Positions 48,210 through 61,202 of a stretch of DNA of 64,000 nucleotides are shown here, one piece after another. A program made the position numbers and the translations under genes. The notes below the pieces were generated by a model. The model saw only the letters and a list, made by a program, of their open reading frames with translations. It ran no database searches and was not told the origin of the DNA. Within the stretch, counting starts at the first letter, position 1; every line of letters begins with the position of its first letter. Source of the stretch: Rattus norvegicus (lineage: Eukaryota; Chordata; Mammalia; Rodentia; Muridae); the NCBI RefSeq assembly GCF_036323735.1, contig NC_086024.1, positions 69,947,924 to 70,011,923 of the forward strand, in the 5' to 3' direction.

Positions 48210-48210
<1 letters not shown>
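47656..48210. other. Unassigned sequence
   Basis: No recognisable repeat or gene between an antisense L1 fragment and a TTTC microsatellite. The 82-codon minus frame at 47722-47970 lacks support. Confidence 0.45.
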
Positions 48211-48262
<52 letters not shown>

Positions 48263-48320
48263 TTTCTTTCTTTCTTTCTTTCTTCCTTCCTTTCTTTCTT
48301 TCTTTTCTCTCTCTCTCTCA
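48211..48320. repeat. (TTTC)n microsatellite
   Basis: About 90 bases of TTTC with two TTCC patches, grading into CT repeats. Frames through it encode Phe/Leu/Ser or Lys/Glu repeats and are artefacts. Confidence 0.96.
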
Positions 48321-48529
48321 CTCTATTTCCTTCTTTATTTTCGTTCTCTCTAGCAATTGCTCTTTTGTTTTTCACCAAAGATTTTGTCCCCTTTTAACAC
48401 AGTCTCCTAAAGCAAACTACTTTCCCTTGTTTCATAGTAGATTACCCTTTTCATAGAAAAAAATGTGAATCACCTAGTGACTACAATTTAAACTTCTTTA
48501 ATTTTCTGGCAGCAATATGAACCTGGCAG

Positions 48530-49430
48530 TACTTTTCACTGATGCTGAAAACATCTTTGAAAAAATCCAACACCATTTCATGTTAAAAGTTTTGGATAAA
48601 TCATGGATACGAGGTGTATACCTAAACATGATAAAAGTAATATACAGCAAGCCAATAGCCAAAATTAAATTAAATTGAGAGTAACTTAAAGCAATTTTAC
48701 CAAAACCAGGGAAAATAAAAGACTGCTCACTCTCTCCCTGTCTATTTAACATAGTACTAGAAGTTGTAGTGAAAGCCATAAGACAATGAAAGGAGATCAA
48801 GGAGATACAAATTGGAAAGGAAAAAGTATTGATGCTTGCAGATGATATGATAGTTTACATAAGCAACTACTAAGTTCTACACAGAACTCCTACAGCTGAT
48901 AAACCCAGCAAAGTGACTAGATACAAAATTAACTAAAAAATCAGTATCCGTCCATTATACAAATGATAAGTGAGAAAGAAGTTAGAAAGCAATGTTCTTT
49001 AAAACAGCTACAAATAATATGAAATGTCTTAGAGTAACTCTAACCAATCAAGTGAAAGACAGGAATTACAAGAGTTTCTAGTCTCTGAAGAAAGAAACTT
49101 TGAAAGATATCAGAAGACAGAAAGATCTCCCATGGTCATGGATAGGAGAAGGATTAACACAGTAAAAACGACCATTTTACAAAAAGTAATCTACAGAATT
49201 AATGCAATTCCCATCAAAATACTAATACAATTCTTTACAGAGCTCAAAAGATAATGCTCAACTTGGAAAAACCAGTTATTCAGGATAGCTAAAATTATCC
49301 TAAGCAATAAAATAACTTGTAGAGGTAACACCATTCTGATGTCAAGCGTACTATAGAGAAATAGTAGCAAAGACTGCATGGCATTTGCATAGAAACAAAA
49401 AAGTTGATCAATGGAATCAAATTAAAGACT
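48530..49430 (+). pseudogene. Old sense L1 ORF2 RT-domain fragment
   Basis: Sense ORF2 coding from the early RT domain (gatgctgaaaacatctttg) through the catalytic box LADDM (48835-48849) to the thumb region (gttgatcaatggaatcaaa). Frames are frequently broken, and no 5' or 3' L1 ends are visible. More diverged from the others, so older. ORF2 RT copies L1 RNA; this piece is inert. Confidence 0.85.
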
Positions 49431-50469
49431 CTTCTGTCTTTTTTAACATCAGGCTTCAAAACTGCACAACTCAGTAGATACTTTGGAAGAAACATAGACA
49501 GCGTTAAAGGAAGGACTAATAGAACCATGATTATTCCTGAGTACTTTAATGAGTGAAAAGGGAAACATTTATGGAAAAGATCTTTATATAATCATAAATG
49601 CAGTTTATAATTGAAATGTGGTATCTGTGCAGGTTTTCAGGGCATAGTAGAATAGTGTTTAATATCTATGCAATGGATAATGCTCAGATCAAACCAATCA
49701 GTACCCCTATCTCTTCAGATATTACTCATTACTATGAATTGGGAACTTCATTATTCCTTCACTTACTCTTTAACTTGATGTACTTCTGAAAACCCATTGC
49801 AGTATCCTTCATTCCTATTCTGATGAGGCTTATTGAGAAAGTCATTTTCTTGGCCTGAGTAGAGATACAGCATTGCAAACTTCTCACAACACTAGAGCCA
49901 ATCCAGTGAGGCTTGTCAATAATCTGGTCAAAAGGTCACTCCTTGAGATGATGACCTGATCCTATATCATGCCAAAGAGATAAGAGAAATAATTATCTCA
50001 ATGTATTTTTGGTTCTGAGTCCATATTCTCTGTGCACTTTTACAGAACTCTAGATATATGTATGTAAATCTACCTGCTTTTCTGAATTATTTTTTCTTTT
50101 CTTCTTTCTCTACCTTAATGATGCCTTCCCTAATACTTAGACTTTACTCTTTTCCTGAGGCTTTGCCACTGTCACATTCTGTCAGTCTGTTACATGTCTG
50201 ACCTTCATGCTGGACTAACAGAAAAGGGATACCTTTCTCTCGCCCCCCTTTTCAATTTTCTCCTACAAACTGCTAATATTTATAATGTTTCTAGTCTGTT
50301 TTTTTCTATTAAACTCTAATAAATGGTCATCAGGCTTCTCTTTGAGTTCATTCTTAGATTCTTCATCAACAAAATTATTAACACATGGATAGAATTCCAC
50401 CTTCCCAATTAACATTTTCTTCTTTCTACCTATATTTAATGTGTATTATCTAATTTTGCTTCTCCTCCC
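49431..50469. other. Unique spacer
   Basis: AT-rich sequence without recognisable repeat, RNA or coding content. Confidence 0.5.
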
Positions 50470-50960
50470 TCTCTGATATTTGCAGTCTCTAGTGGTTGAT
50501 ATTTCATAATCGTCTATGAGATCAAGTGAATGAGGACAAGTGTTTGTCTGACTCTGACTCATTACATGTAAGGGTCATCTTTCATTCCATTTGTACTACA
50601 GATGCCATTCTCTTTTTGATAAATAATATTGCGTTATGTAGATATTCCTCAGTCTCTTTATCATTCAACATGCAAGTACAGGTGTTTCTATGCTGCCATG
50701 ATTTCTCTTCCTTGGGCTGTATACCTAGCAGTAGGTATGTCTCTTATGATAGATTTGCAAGGAAGTTTTAAGCACCCTGAATATTGCTCTAATTATTTGC
50801 TTTACTAAATCCTATTCCAATCACCAATGTGTAAGAATCTCCTTTTCTCCAGGCTCACAGAAGATTTAGTATTTTTGTGTGTTTTATAACAACTATCCTT
50901 ACTTGGGTAAGATGGATGATCAACTTCTTGATAATTTCATTCTCTAAATTGTCTTGATTA
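50470..50960 (-). mobile_element. Ancient L1M-type fragment, antisense
   Basis: Strongly diverged antisense L1 ORF2/3' sequence of the general mammalian type: ataatattgcgttatgtag and gggctgtatacctagcagtagg match the antisense of the ORF2 C-terminus (complement of the ...GIDPKDP-like region). It predates the rodent L1 copies elsewhere in the window. No intact frame. Confidence 0.65.
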
Positions 50961-51104
50961 TAGATGAATTTTAATCCAACAACATAGTACTAACTCTGCC
51001 TGGAATACAGATACACCATTAATCCCAGGAGTAAAGGTAACTAGATCTCATAATTGAAGGCTAGACTGGTATAGAAGAAGTTCTAGGTACAGAAAGGCTT
51101 AGAT

Positions 51105-51160
51105 CCCAGCATGGCTGTACACACTTTTAATCCCAGCACTCAAGAGTCTGTTGAGAAGTA
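51105..51160 (+). mobile_element. Possible B1-like SINE fragment
   Basis: The segment ggctgtacacacttttaatc, then ccagcactcaagag resembles the B1 5' part (box B region). Only a short stretch aligns by eye. The sequence either side (50990-51540) may be a larger unassigned rodent repeat. Confidence 0.45.
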
Positions 51161-51165
51161 ATTCA

Positions 51166-54100
51166 GGGAACGTGAGCTGCTGACAGTTTAGTTTCTGGAG
51201 TCCAACAGCAGTTTTTAGCAGGACAATTTTACAAACAGTTCACAGGGAGAACAGATTACATGCAGGTAAAGTCAGAATGAGCAAAAGAATGAGAAGGAGC
51301 CAGAGATTACAACAGATTCCTAGCACTATTTTGAGGGTAAGCAGAACAATTATTTTAGAATCTGAGAGAAACCAGTTCTAATCAGCTTGGAGAGGAGTTT
51401 AAGTCAGAACAGAAGAGTTGAACTAGACAGCCAGAGTTCAGAAAGACAGAGTGAACGTATTCAGCAGAAGGTCTCCACAAAGACAACAACAGTAGGCAAA
51501 TAAAAGTTACATTTATGCTTCAAAACAAATTTTCTCTACATGCATTTTGGTAACGAATTACAAAGGGTATTGTAAACTTAAATTTGTTTCATGTGTTATA
51601 AATAATGAGTCAAATTTTCTGTCTGTATGGCTCTATTATTATTTATCATTTGTCAGTCTCATTCTGAGAAAAAAATACTTATATAAATGTTGACTAGTAG
51701 CAAGTGAATATTTACCATTTTTTAATTCTTTTCTGAAACTAAATCTAGATAGATGAAATTAGAAATTTGGGGTTCTGTTCTAATCATATTTTTGAGAAAA
51801 AAATATTTGGGATCTACTTTGCTCATATTTGATGACTTTATTGATCTCATTCATTCAACTACTACATTTCTTTACACAATCTTTCTCTATTTGGCATATA
51901 TTTAAGAAATTCTCTTTTTAGGTACCATACATGCTTCACTTCTATTTTTCAAGGACAATAATGTACTCTTATTCATTCTGCACTAGGCTGTTTGAAAATA
52001 GACAATGGATAACTTTTTTTCTGTCTGAATGCTGGAATATTTACATTACTAGGATGCTGCTTAGCTTTTATCTGCAAGAAATAGTTTGGGTTGGCTCTGA
52101 ATAGAATGGGCCAATAACCGAAATAAACACCAGATAATGTGTAAGCACTTAAGACACTTTAAGATATGATAAGTTATGTCAAGGCACGAAGAGTACCTAA
52201 CTCAGCAACCTTTGAACTACAAAGTATTAGTTTTGGAAGATTAATCTTAATAGTTTTTTTTAACAGTGTATGCCATTCTCACATAGGATAAGACAGCAAG
52301 GTGCTTCTCTCTTCTATTTATATTCTCTGAAGGTTGACTTTAGAAATGTATGTGGACTTTGAATTTGGAGAGCTGTCGGGTGATTTTGAAGACTAGAAAG
52401 GAGATGAGATTTTGAGATTGAGTTTTCTATCCCACAGAGAGAGTTTACATTTGAGCAAGAAGTCAGTTTTATGTATAAAACGAACAGAACTTTCTGTTTC
52501 CATTTAAATTTTGAATAAAGCTAAAATGAAAAAACAAAAAACAGGAAATATATTAGCTAAGCAATATAATAATTGCTAAGCAAGAAAAACAGTAATTTAA
52601 AGTATTTAAATATACTGCAACATATAGTGTGCTACTAAATTACTTTGAATGTGCATTTTAAAACATTTGATATTCAAGGGTTCATATTTTCATGGAAGTT
52701 ATGAGGTTCAGCTTGTATGTTTTATGCATGAACACTTGCAGTGGCAAGGCAAATGATTTATTGGAAAGGATGCATTTTCCGCGAGCACCTGAGCATTTGG
52801 TGATCTATGCATTTGGTGCAGTACTAGCTTAACTAGATGTGAACCGGTTAGGTATTTTGGGAAGTTGGGTTATTAGCATAATGTGGGCTCTTATGAAGCA
52901 AAGGGGAGTGCAGGTGATCTCAACGCAATCAAGTTCATGAAACAGCAGATGATGTTCACAGCAGCTCACCTTACTTTTTATTTAGACCACCTTGACGGAA
53001 GGATTCTTTTTTCTCTTCGAAGTATGTGCAACCATGCTAAACCCATCACCAGATTATATAAAGAAAGTGATCATTATACCAGCAAATATGCATTTGGAAA
53101 GCTTCTCATGTGACTGTTTGTGATTTCACGGATATGCAATTAAGACAGCAAATAAGCCAGTTTGACAAAAAGGCAAATTGACTGTCACAGTATGAAGTCA
53201 ATCTTCTTAGTTCATGAAGATTCTTCCTTAGCAATGATCCTAAATGAGAGTGGAGAAGTTGCACAGTTTTTTTAAGAGATGAAAGTGACAAAATAAGATG
53301 ACTTCAGCATGATTTATAGGAAATCTACTCTTTTTTTATTTAATAAATAATCGTAATTAGAACTCACACACAGGAAATTATGACATTTTGAAGTTGGTGG
53401 CTGCTAAAACTGGATAGGTTTGCAGAAGCCACTCTAGGTTACTATATGAATTCTGTGAAGCAATGATCAGTCAGTCAAACCAGAATGACATTTATCTATA
53501 CGGCATTTGAGAACACTAAAGTTTGAATGTTATTACATCACAGGATCATATGAATAATGAAGTTCAACACAGAGTATTTGATGGGGGGCTTCATATGTTC
53601 CCTGGAGACACAATCAGGCTTATAAATATTTTATTTGATAATTATATCTGTAGGATATTGCTTAACCTGTTATTTTCAATGGAAGAGTCAATGTTCGAGC
53701 CTGTTTCAGACCCATATCAACTCTTTTTGTCTTTCCTCATGGTGTGCCTTCTCTAAGTTGTTTTATTAATTTTCTCTGGATACTTTTTTCATAGCATCAA
53801 TAAGGCTCTTCATATGAGCAAAGTTGAATGGAATCTCACTTGTTTTCCCTTCTGTTGCAACAACTCTGTGGGACTGTCAAGGAGAAAATAAATATTTGTT
53901 ACGTCTGGTAACCAAAAAAGTATGTGTGAGTCAGCAACACATGGAGAGCAGATGTGTTGAGTAAGAGCCCACTCCTGTGCAAATGCTCTGTCACTGAGGA
54001 AGTTAAAAATAGAGAATAAGCTGAAGAAAATAAGCTGCATTCTCATTCTATTCAACTGCATTTTAATCACAAATTATAATAGATGAGCTTCTGATGTAAG

Positions 54101-55118
54101 GATAATGTTTCTCTTCATGGAGAGATGGGTGGTTGGTACAAGTGTAAGTGATCTGGGTAATTCTAAAGCAGACCTTCTACTTGTAATCCGTCCCCAGCAC
54201 AGAAACATACACAAGCACACACATGTCAGTGTTGAAAACGGGATCCTTTGGAGGTTGAGAATCATGTGGGGTCAAATGGGTGTAATGTTTTAGGAAATAG
54301 TGAGTTTGCCTGGTTATTCGAACGCTTCAGTATTTTCCATATTAGTGCTTTGTCATTTGTCATAGGAAAGAAGGCTGAAACTGAGTGGCTAAAGTAAATA
54401 ATATAAAAACACATCTCGATTGATCAGAATCCACTCCAGTAGGCAAACAGCTCAAAAGCTTTCCCAGGTAACAATGCTGATCAGTTTCAGGATTAGCTAA
54501 AAGAAATTTAATTTGAGTTAACAATTTTAAGAATTCAAAGGCTTTCTAAGCAATCATTATTTTGACAAAGTATGATTTAATTGTCAAGAAATAATTTACA
54601 TTTAATTTTGCAAAAATGATTTTCAAATTCTATTTATATTCAGATCCTAATTTGAAGAGATTTTTTTATAACACTTGTAAAAGGCAATGGAAAATATATG
54701 CTCCTACGTGTTACAACTTGTTGAATATATATATATATATATATAATATACTATGAGACAATTTATGAGTTTCTTGATAAAAGCCTGCCAGTTTGCCATC
54801 TTTCCAAAGCCCATTAAGCAATTTAATTCTTCATTATTTCTAGAAAAATACTACCATACCTTCTAGAACATATGCTTTCTCTGTATTTGTCAGATTGCTT
54901 TCATAATTGTTTGACAGTTAGCTACTGTTAGAATAGCATTTGAAAAACTTCCAAAATCTACTCCAGAATGATTTCTTTCCCAAGCTTATTCTTCTCATTT
55001 TTTTCTTTAGTCATAACTATAATCTACCATTAAAACATGTAGGAATTATTGATAGTAAAAATAATGCTTTGTTGTTATATCATTTGGTGTTGCTTTATTT
55101 TGTAAAGAAAATAGGATT
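51166..55118. other. Unique AT-rich DNA
   Basis: No gene or transposon recognised with confidence. The stretch 51166-51540 may be part of an unassigned repeat. A short (AT)n run lies at 54725-54745. Frames of 60-90 codons here are isolated and feature-less. Confidence 0.5.
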
Positions 55119-55184
55119 CAGTTATAGAACTTCTGCCTAGCATGTGAGGGGCTCTAGATTTAACCCCCATGTAATAAAAAGGGG
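55119..55184 (+). mobile_element. Degraded ID-like SINE head
   Basis: ttctgcctagcatgtgaggg, then ctctagatttaacccccatg resembles the second half of a tRNA-Ala-derived SINE (box B like aggttcaatcccca), followed by an A-rich stretch. Strongly diverged; the A box half is hard to see. Confidence 0.55.
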
Positions 55185-56114
55185 GTGTTAAATGAAATAC
55201 CTGTGTAGCTATTCTATAATGAGATAAATTTATCTTAAAATTACTTTAACTGTGTTTCAAGGAGGTAAGTGATATTGGGCCATGCTGTAATACATACCCG
55301 TGCTTTCCATATCTAACAACGAGCAGTAACTGAGACACTTTGCTGTCTGTCCAACAGTGAAAAGTTGACTCCATATGGACTCATTTAGAAAATGCTGATC
55401 AACTCTCATATTCCTTAGGAATGAGTGTCAGCAAAGAGTCAGAATTGATTAGACTGGAATTCTTTGCACTTTCTCTCTCCTCACGCTTTTATCTTTTGAC
55501 AAAACTGCTTACTCACTAAAAATTACAAGCACTTTGACCTCTTGCTTCAGAATGCCTTACTGACAGACATAAGAGGGACAGAAAATTTGCAGAATGACCT
55601 ACCTAAACTGCACTGTAAGGAAATCTAAGCACGAGTGTTTGTCAACAGTAGACATCTAAGTCATTGTCTTAGCAAGAGGATTTTGCTCCTCAAACCATTG
55701 GGTGATAGCACTTTTATAACCTATTTATTTAAATGCAATACATTTTAAGCCAATAAACTATGGTCAATAATTATGTAATTTTCATTTAGTTCAGGAAAAT
55801 CAAATACAAATAAATATTTTATAAAAAATTAACATTTCCTTATATACTTTACTGGTTTTCAGCTCTTTTCTAATATTTGAGTAAACTTGAACTCGCCTAT
55901 CTTATTCCCCTTACTATCTTCTTTTTATTCATATTAGATACAAAACTGCACAAAATGGCTATGTCTTCGTAACCTTCTACCCACATACAAATCTTATTCC
56001 CTTATTATTGGAAGAAGAAAGACCATTTTACCAGTAAATATACCACTGCTATAATATAATCACCCTAATAAAATTAACTTGGTTTTCCCATGATTAATGT
56101 GTCAGATCTAGGGA
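55185..56114. other. Unique spacer
   Basis: No recognisable repeat, RNA gene or coding region. Confidence 0.5.
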
Positions 56115-56316
56115 ATGAAGCATACATTGATTAAAAACATTTTTCGTTATTGTGGAGGACCTGAGTTTGGTTTCCAGCATCCAGTAGCTCATAACTATCT
56201 ACAACTCCATCTCCAGGAGAGCCTTTTCTGGCATCCAAAGGCACCAGTTTTATCTATGATGCACATGCATAATGTAGTCAAAAAATGTCATCTGCACAAA
56301 ATAAAATTTTAAAAGT
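56115..56316 (+). mobile_element. B2/B3-type SINE, degraded
   Basis: Sense tRNA-derived SINE: a diverged head with tggaggacctgagtttgg (box B region), body with tagctcataactatctacaac and ctccaggagagcc, then an A-rich end with aaaataaaattttaaaag. About 200 bp, near B3 length. Old. It directly abuts an L1 3' end. Confidence 0.75.
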
Positions 56317-56317
56317 A

Positions 56318-56885
56318 TCAGAGCCTGTCCCACCTGGGGATCCAGCCCATATACAGCCACCAAACCCAGGCAATATCGCTGATACCAAGAAGTACATGCT
56401 GACAGGAGCCTGATATAGCTGTCCCCTGAGAGGGTCTGCCAGATCATGACAAATACAGAGGCAGATGCTCGCAGCAAACCATTGAGCTGAAAATGGGGTC
56501 ACCATTGGAATAGTTAAAGAAAGGATTGAAGGATCTGAAGGGGTATGCAACCCGGTAAGAACAATACCAACCAGACAGAGCTCCCTGGGACTAAACCACA
56601 ATCCAAAGAGTGCACATGAACAGACCCATGACTCCAGCTGCATATGTAGCAGAAAATGGCCTTGTTGGGCACCAATGGGAGGATAAGTCCTTCGTCCTGC
56701 CAAGGCTGGACTCCCCAGTGTAGGGGAATGTCAGAGCAGGGAGTCAGGAAAGGGTAGGAGGTTGGATGGGGAAGCACCCTCATTGTGGGGGAGGGGGTTA
56801 GGATAGGGTATTATGGACAGGAAACCACCGGGAAAGGGAATAACATTTGAAATGTAAATAAAAAAATAACCAATTTAAAAAATAG
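56318..56885 (+). mobile_element. L1 3' end, 5'-truncated
   Basis: Sense L1 3' UTR from cagagcctgtcccacctgg through gagcctgatatagctgtcc-like sequence and gaccagacagag-type motifs to the G-rich tract (about 56755-56810). It ends at gaataacatttgaaatgtaa plus an A-rich tail. Because it begins right after the SINE tail, it probably inserted into or next to that A-rich end. Confidence 0.9.
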
Positions 56886-56926
56886 ACTAAATACATCTAA
56901 TACAAAAAAAGAATTATGTGCTTTTT

Positions 56927-57058
56927 AAAAATGTATTAGATCCGGCTGGGGATTTAGCTCAGTGGTAGAGCGCTTACCTAGGAAGCGCAAGGCCCTGGGT
57001 TCGGTCCCCAGCTCCGAAAAAAAAAAAAAAAAGAACCAAAAAAAAATGTATTAGATCC
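56927..57058 (+). mobile_element. ID SINE (rat type) with perfect 17 bp TSD
   Basis: Sense ID element (56944-57041) with an almost consensus BC1-like head: pol III A box tagctcagtgg (56955-56965), B box ggttcggtccc (56998-57008), then a pure A-run and an interrupted A-rich tail. The flanks are the perfect duplicate aaaaatgtattagatcc at 56927-56943 and 57042-57058. The head has few differences from the BC1/ID consensus as I know it, so this is a young insertion with both promoter boxes intact. Whether it is transcribed cannot be told from sequence. Confidence 0.96.
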
Positions 57059-57536
57059 TAATCCAACGGTTTAGCTACAATTCTAATGGCTTTTCCCCTC
57101 TTGTAATAAATATGTTTTTCTCCTTTCGACTTCTTTTTGGCCCAGTCAGTTATGTTTTAAGGTCCATGTGTCATCAGCCTTGCTAGAGAGATTCACATTC
57201 GAACTAATACCCCAAGATTCTGGGGTCCGTAAAGCACATCCTCACAGTTTTTTCCTGTCTGTAATCTGCCTTGTCCCCAACTAAGCCTTGCTCATGTTAA
57301 AAATTCCGTAACTGTCATCATCTTAGAAATGCTGTGGCATTCATGGATCAATAAAATCTCCTCCCCCCAGTGAGGTTGCGGAATATATGTAAATAGCGTA
57401 CTAAATACAAACGGCTTCTTTCGAAGGTTCAAGGACTTGAGTAAGAGGGGAGTATGAGCCTGTTTTGAAGGAGGTGTTGGATGAGAGACAGTAGGATGCC
57501 ACTGAAAAGATGGAGATGAGAAAGGGAATTGGGTGA

Positions 57537-57559
57537 GGGGGGCTGGGCAGGGGTGGGGG
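57537..57559 (+). promoter_or_regulatory. Candidate G-quadruplex motif
   Basis: Four G-runs (6, 3, 4 and 5 G) separated by loops of 2, 2 and 1 bases, satisfying the usual G3+ N1-7 rule. It is not part of an L1 G-rich tract and lies in repeat-poor DNA. Function unknown. Confidence 0.7.
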
Positions 57560-59643
57560 TGAGGCGACTGGGCGCTGGATATGAGATGCCAGTAAGGTAC
57601 CTTCATATCGGAGGTTATTTTTCTTGTAGGAGTACATGGGAGAGGAAGAAGAAATAAGGAATGGTTGAGTGCAGGGGCTCCTTACTTGTTGTCACGTCTC
57701 TGAGATTTACTAGCCATGCGGATGTGTAATGAGGTGCTTTGTATGCACTATGCATGAGAAGGAAAATCAGCTCACCAAATGACTTCTTTTTCAATAATGA
57801 CTTACAGTCAGGGGGCAGGGTAGTTTTGTGAATTTGAGGGAACAGAAGGATGCTGGAAGAAACACTGTGTATCCAGGGGACCAAACAGAAAACCAGGGGA
57901 GAGAGGGAGAAAGAGAGAGGGAAAAAAGGGGGATTTTGAAGTGTGCGCCCTCAATGTCACCCTAGAGCTAAGAAGGGAAAGGAAGAATTGTATTATAAAG
58001 TCTGTGACATCAGAAGGATGAGCAAAGCAATTTTCCAGTTATAGCTCAAAAATCATTAAAGTCTGATGCTTAATAGGTATGTGTAACGAGGAATGGAAGC
58101 AGAATGTCAAGGTCCTTTAAAAGAGCTTGAGGATTACAAAACAAATCAAAGGTCTGGCAGCTTCTCAGACACTTGCCGGCTGGAGAATTCACAGAGCAAC
58201 AATGCACATGGTGTTTCTCCCTTGTCTTTTCTTTGAATAAAGCCAAATTTGCATAGGAAAGATATTGTGTGTACGAAGCAATGCTGCCAGATGGGACCTT
58301 TACATTTTTACCTATTTTTTTTAAATCAAATGAAGATATTTTATCTCAATACTTTCTATGGGTTTTACTATATATACGCAAAGAAAATCCAAAATAAAAA
58401 TATCAAAAAATGTCAGAGACATAAATCCTATAGGTTGCACCCAAGAGATAAAGCTCTTACCTTACAATGTCACCTTATGTGTTCCTGACTAAAAATGCAT
58501 TTTGCATTTGCAGAAGAAAAGAAAATGTTGAAAAACTAGTTACTGAAGGAAAAATGGCTTTAGTTTTTAAGATGGTATAGAGATTAAAAATGCACCTGGT
58601 GGGGGGAAATGGTTTTCATTTGAGTGGCATTTCTAAAACGTGTAAGCTTGAATTTACAGCACTATAAGTGATACTTTTATTCATTACAGCAAAACTAAGA
58701 CATTAGTGTTTCATCCTGCTTAAAGCAATAATGTAAATTGCAAATGAAAATACAGTTCTAATTTTAGGCAAAAATAGATGCACTTAGCTTTTAAAAGTGG
58801 CATGTTTTGCCTTTTAACTTAACTGGGGGTTGCATTTTCAGAATAAACCTTTTGCACGCACTAAAAGCTGGGGAAATTTTAACTTTTGCAGAGTTGAGAA
58901 GATAGCCATGCAAGTATAGTTGTTAGCTTATGAAGATCGTTTCTATTGTTTAGATGGGACTGGGGACAGTTGGCTCAAGTGCTCCCCATGTTGTGATTTC
59001 ACTTTCCTGTTGCCCTTTTCTGGTTTCATGCTTCAACGGTGCGCAAATAGTGGAACAATATTTACTATTAAATTCATAGCTACTGATGAAATTAAAAGGT
59101 AAACTATAGCAAATCTATCACTTCTCATATATTCTCCCAGGAGCTCCATCCATGGGCCTACTCTTGGAATTGGAAGGGCTTAATTCAACAAACCGAAGGG
59201 TAACTTAAAATCTCCATCTCCTACAGCCAGCATAGTTCTCCCTCAAATATGCGTAATACAACAGTATGGTCAATTTGCTTTTCCCATGTTTGAATAACAG
59301 TTGCCAGTGACTCACGGATAGGTCAGCCACAGTTATTTTTCAATTCCATTTTCAAAATTTCTCCCTTGCAAATTTTTTTTATTTCAAATCAAAAATGGTG
59401 AAAATCTCCTATAGTCAGTTCTGATCAGCAGGCTTGTAGCCTCTCACAGCTTACAGCATATAGACGAATGCTTAGACAATGCTCTGTATGAATGCATTGC
59501 ACAGAGGTAAGCATTGCTTTAGAGAAAATAGGAGTCAGCCAGCAATCCAGCTACCCAATAAACCTGGACCCACTCCTACTCTTATTCAAAGAATAAAGTA
59601 AACATTTAGTCAGGAGGTACCCAGAGTCACAGTAGTGGGTCTG

Positions 59644-59648
<5 letters not shown>

Positions 59649-59689
<41 letters not shown>
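59649..59689. repeat. (AT)n microsatellite
   Basis: About 20 uninterrupted AT units; self-complementary and therefore able to form a hairpin. Confidence 0.96.
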
Positions 59690-59690
<1 letters not shown>

Positions 59691-60699
59691 CTTTTTACAT
59701 GTAGACAGAGTTCAGAGACACATGAGTACCTTAAAGTTTGTTGATTTGCTAGTTCATCTTTGTCACATGGAGAATTCCTTGAACTACGTGAATGTTCCAG
59801 CCTTCAGTGTGATAAATTGTATGTTAGATTTACAATGCACAGGGAGCTTCAACAGTGCTTAAAACTGGAGCATCACTACTGACAGGATTTGCTCTCATTC
59901 AAGCAGGGATTTGTTCTATGAGTATAGCGTCAGGAGGACAGGCATTTATAGCTGCTGTGGTAAAAGTACCATCAATGACTTTTCAACAGTCTTCATAGTG
60001 TTCTTGGATATTTCTGGAAAGAAGGTGATAGGGTTTTTTTTTTTTTTTTGGTCTAGGAAAAGTTTTAATAAAAAACACTGTACATATTTTATGGTTGTGG
60101 AATGATGAGATGAATGAAAATTTACTTATGAGTGACTACAAAATCTTTTAAATCACAATTTTTCTTGTCAATTAAAGAGATATTGAAATCTATGCATATT
60201 GGACTTGAGTGTGTGTGTGTAGTTTTTTTCCCCTGTGGAGACAGAAGCCAGAAAGTGACATACCAGAATTGATGTGCTGTTCCCAGTTCCTCCCAGTTAT
60301 TAAACTCATCTCATCTGGAAATTCTTGGCAAAATCACTGAACACTGTTCTTCCAAGTTTGCTCCCATTGTAAGTAATTTGTTTTTCCTTTGAATTCCCAA
60401 AGGAATTTACTTCTTTCATTCTAAACACATTTCCTTTAAATCTACAAATAAATTTAAAAAATGTTTTTAGGCATCATGGGGTTAGGAATTGTGAGTACAG
60501 ATGTACATTGGAATGACTAATGCTAACTAACAGCACCTCACTGTCGTCCTAGTTTTTTAAATAAGGATTTATTTTTAATTCTCTTTTCATTTGTAAAGCA
60601 TATAACATAGTGTTTTTAACTGGAGTGGCCACATACAACCAATCTCTTGAATTCATTCCTTTTACTTGAATTATCGAAATCACTGAGCAACATCTGCCT

Positions 60700-60815
60700 C
60701 CTTTCCATTCTCACATCCTCTCAGCCCTTGGTGACAACCATTACCCTCTCTAGTTCCACTTGACTCCACTTGTAAGTCAATGCAGTTTTTGTTTGTCTGT
60801 GTCTCATTGATTAAA
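60700..60815 (-). mobile_element. Ancient L1M-type 3' fragment, antisense
   Basis: ccattctcacatcctctcag, then cccttggtgacaaccattac and ctctctagttccacttgact match the antisense of the widespread mammalian L1 region near the ORF2 end, with many differences. The 98-codon minus frame at 60680-60976 overlaps it and is not a gene. Confidence 0.7.
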
Positions 60816-61155
60816 ATTAACACCATACCTGCTGGATTCCGTATTGGGTCATATTCTCTTCTATTGATACCTGTACTCACTTCTTGTAATATTTGATTTT
60901 GCATAGCGTAAGAGCTCCATGTATAATATTTAAAAGTTTCTGTATTAACTGAAGGAACAACAGTAATTATAGACAAACTCTATTATTTAAATGCTTTATT
61001 TTATGGTTCTTTTGGTAAATTTTATTTTTTTTTTTGGCTTCTGTATTTAGAAGAAATATCTTTCAGAGTTATTTTACAGGTGAATTTAGGAAATAATATG
61101 CATATTGATAGCTTTTAAAGATGATAATGCCACTGACAAAAAGTTAAGAGTTTGA

Positions 61156-61202
<47 letters not shown>

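Larger units (their letters stand above)
57059..60699. other. Repeat-poor unique DNA
   Basis: A 3.6 kb interval with very few recognisable repeats. It contains a G-quadruplex motif at 57537-57559 and an (AT)n run (listed). The 57060-58230 part is less AT-rich than its surroundings, and 58690-58900 looks like possible conserved non-coding sequence; neither claim can be tested here. No exon-like frame with splice context was convincing. Confidence 0.5.

Noticed and set aside
56955..57008. A tRNA-Ala gene
   Set aside because: The A and B boxes belong to an ID SINE (tRNA-derived) with an A-rich tail and target-site duplicates, not a free-standing tRNA gene.
60680..60976. 98-codon minus-strand frame
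   Set aside because: Overlaps an ancient L1M-type fragment and lacks any recognisable domain.
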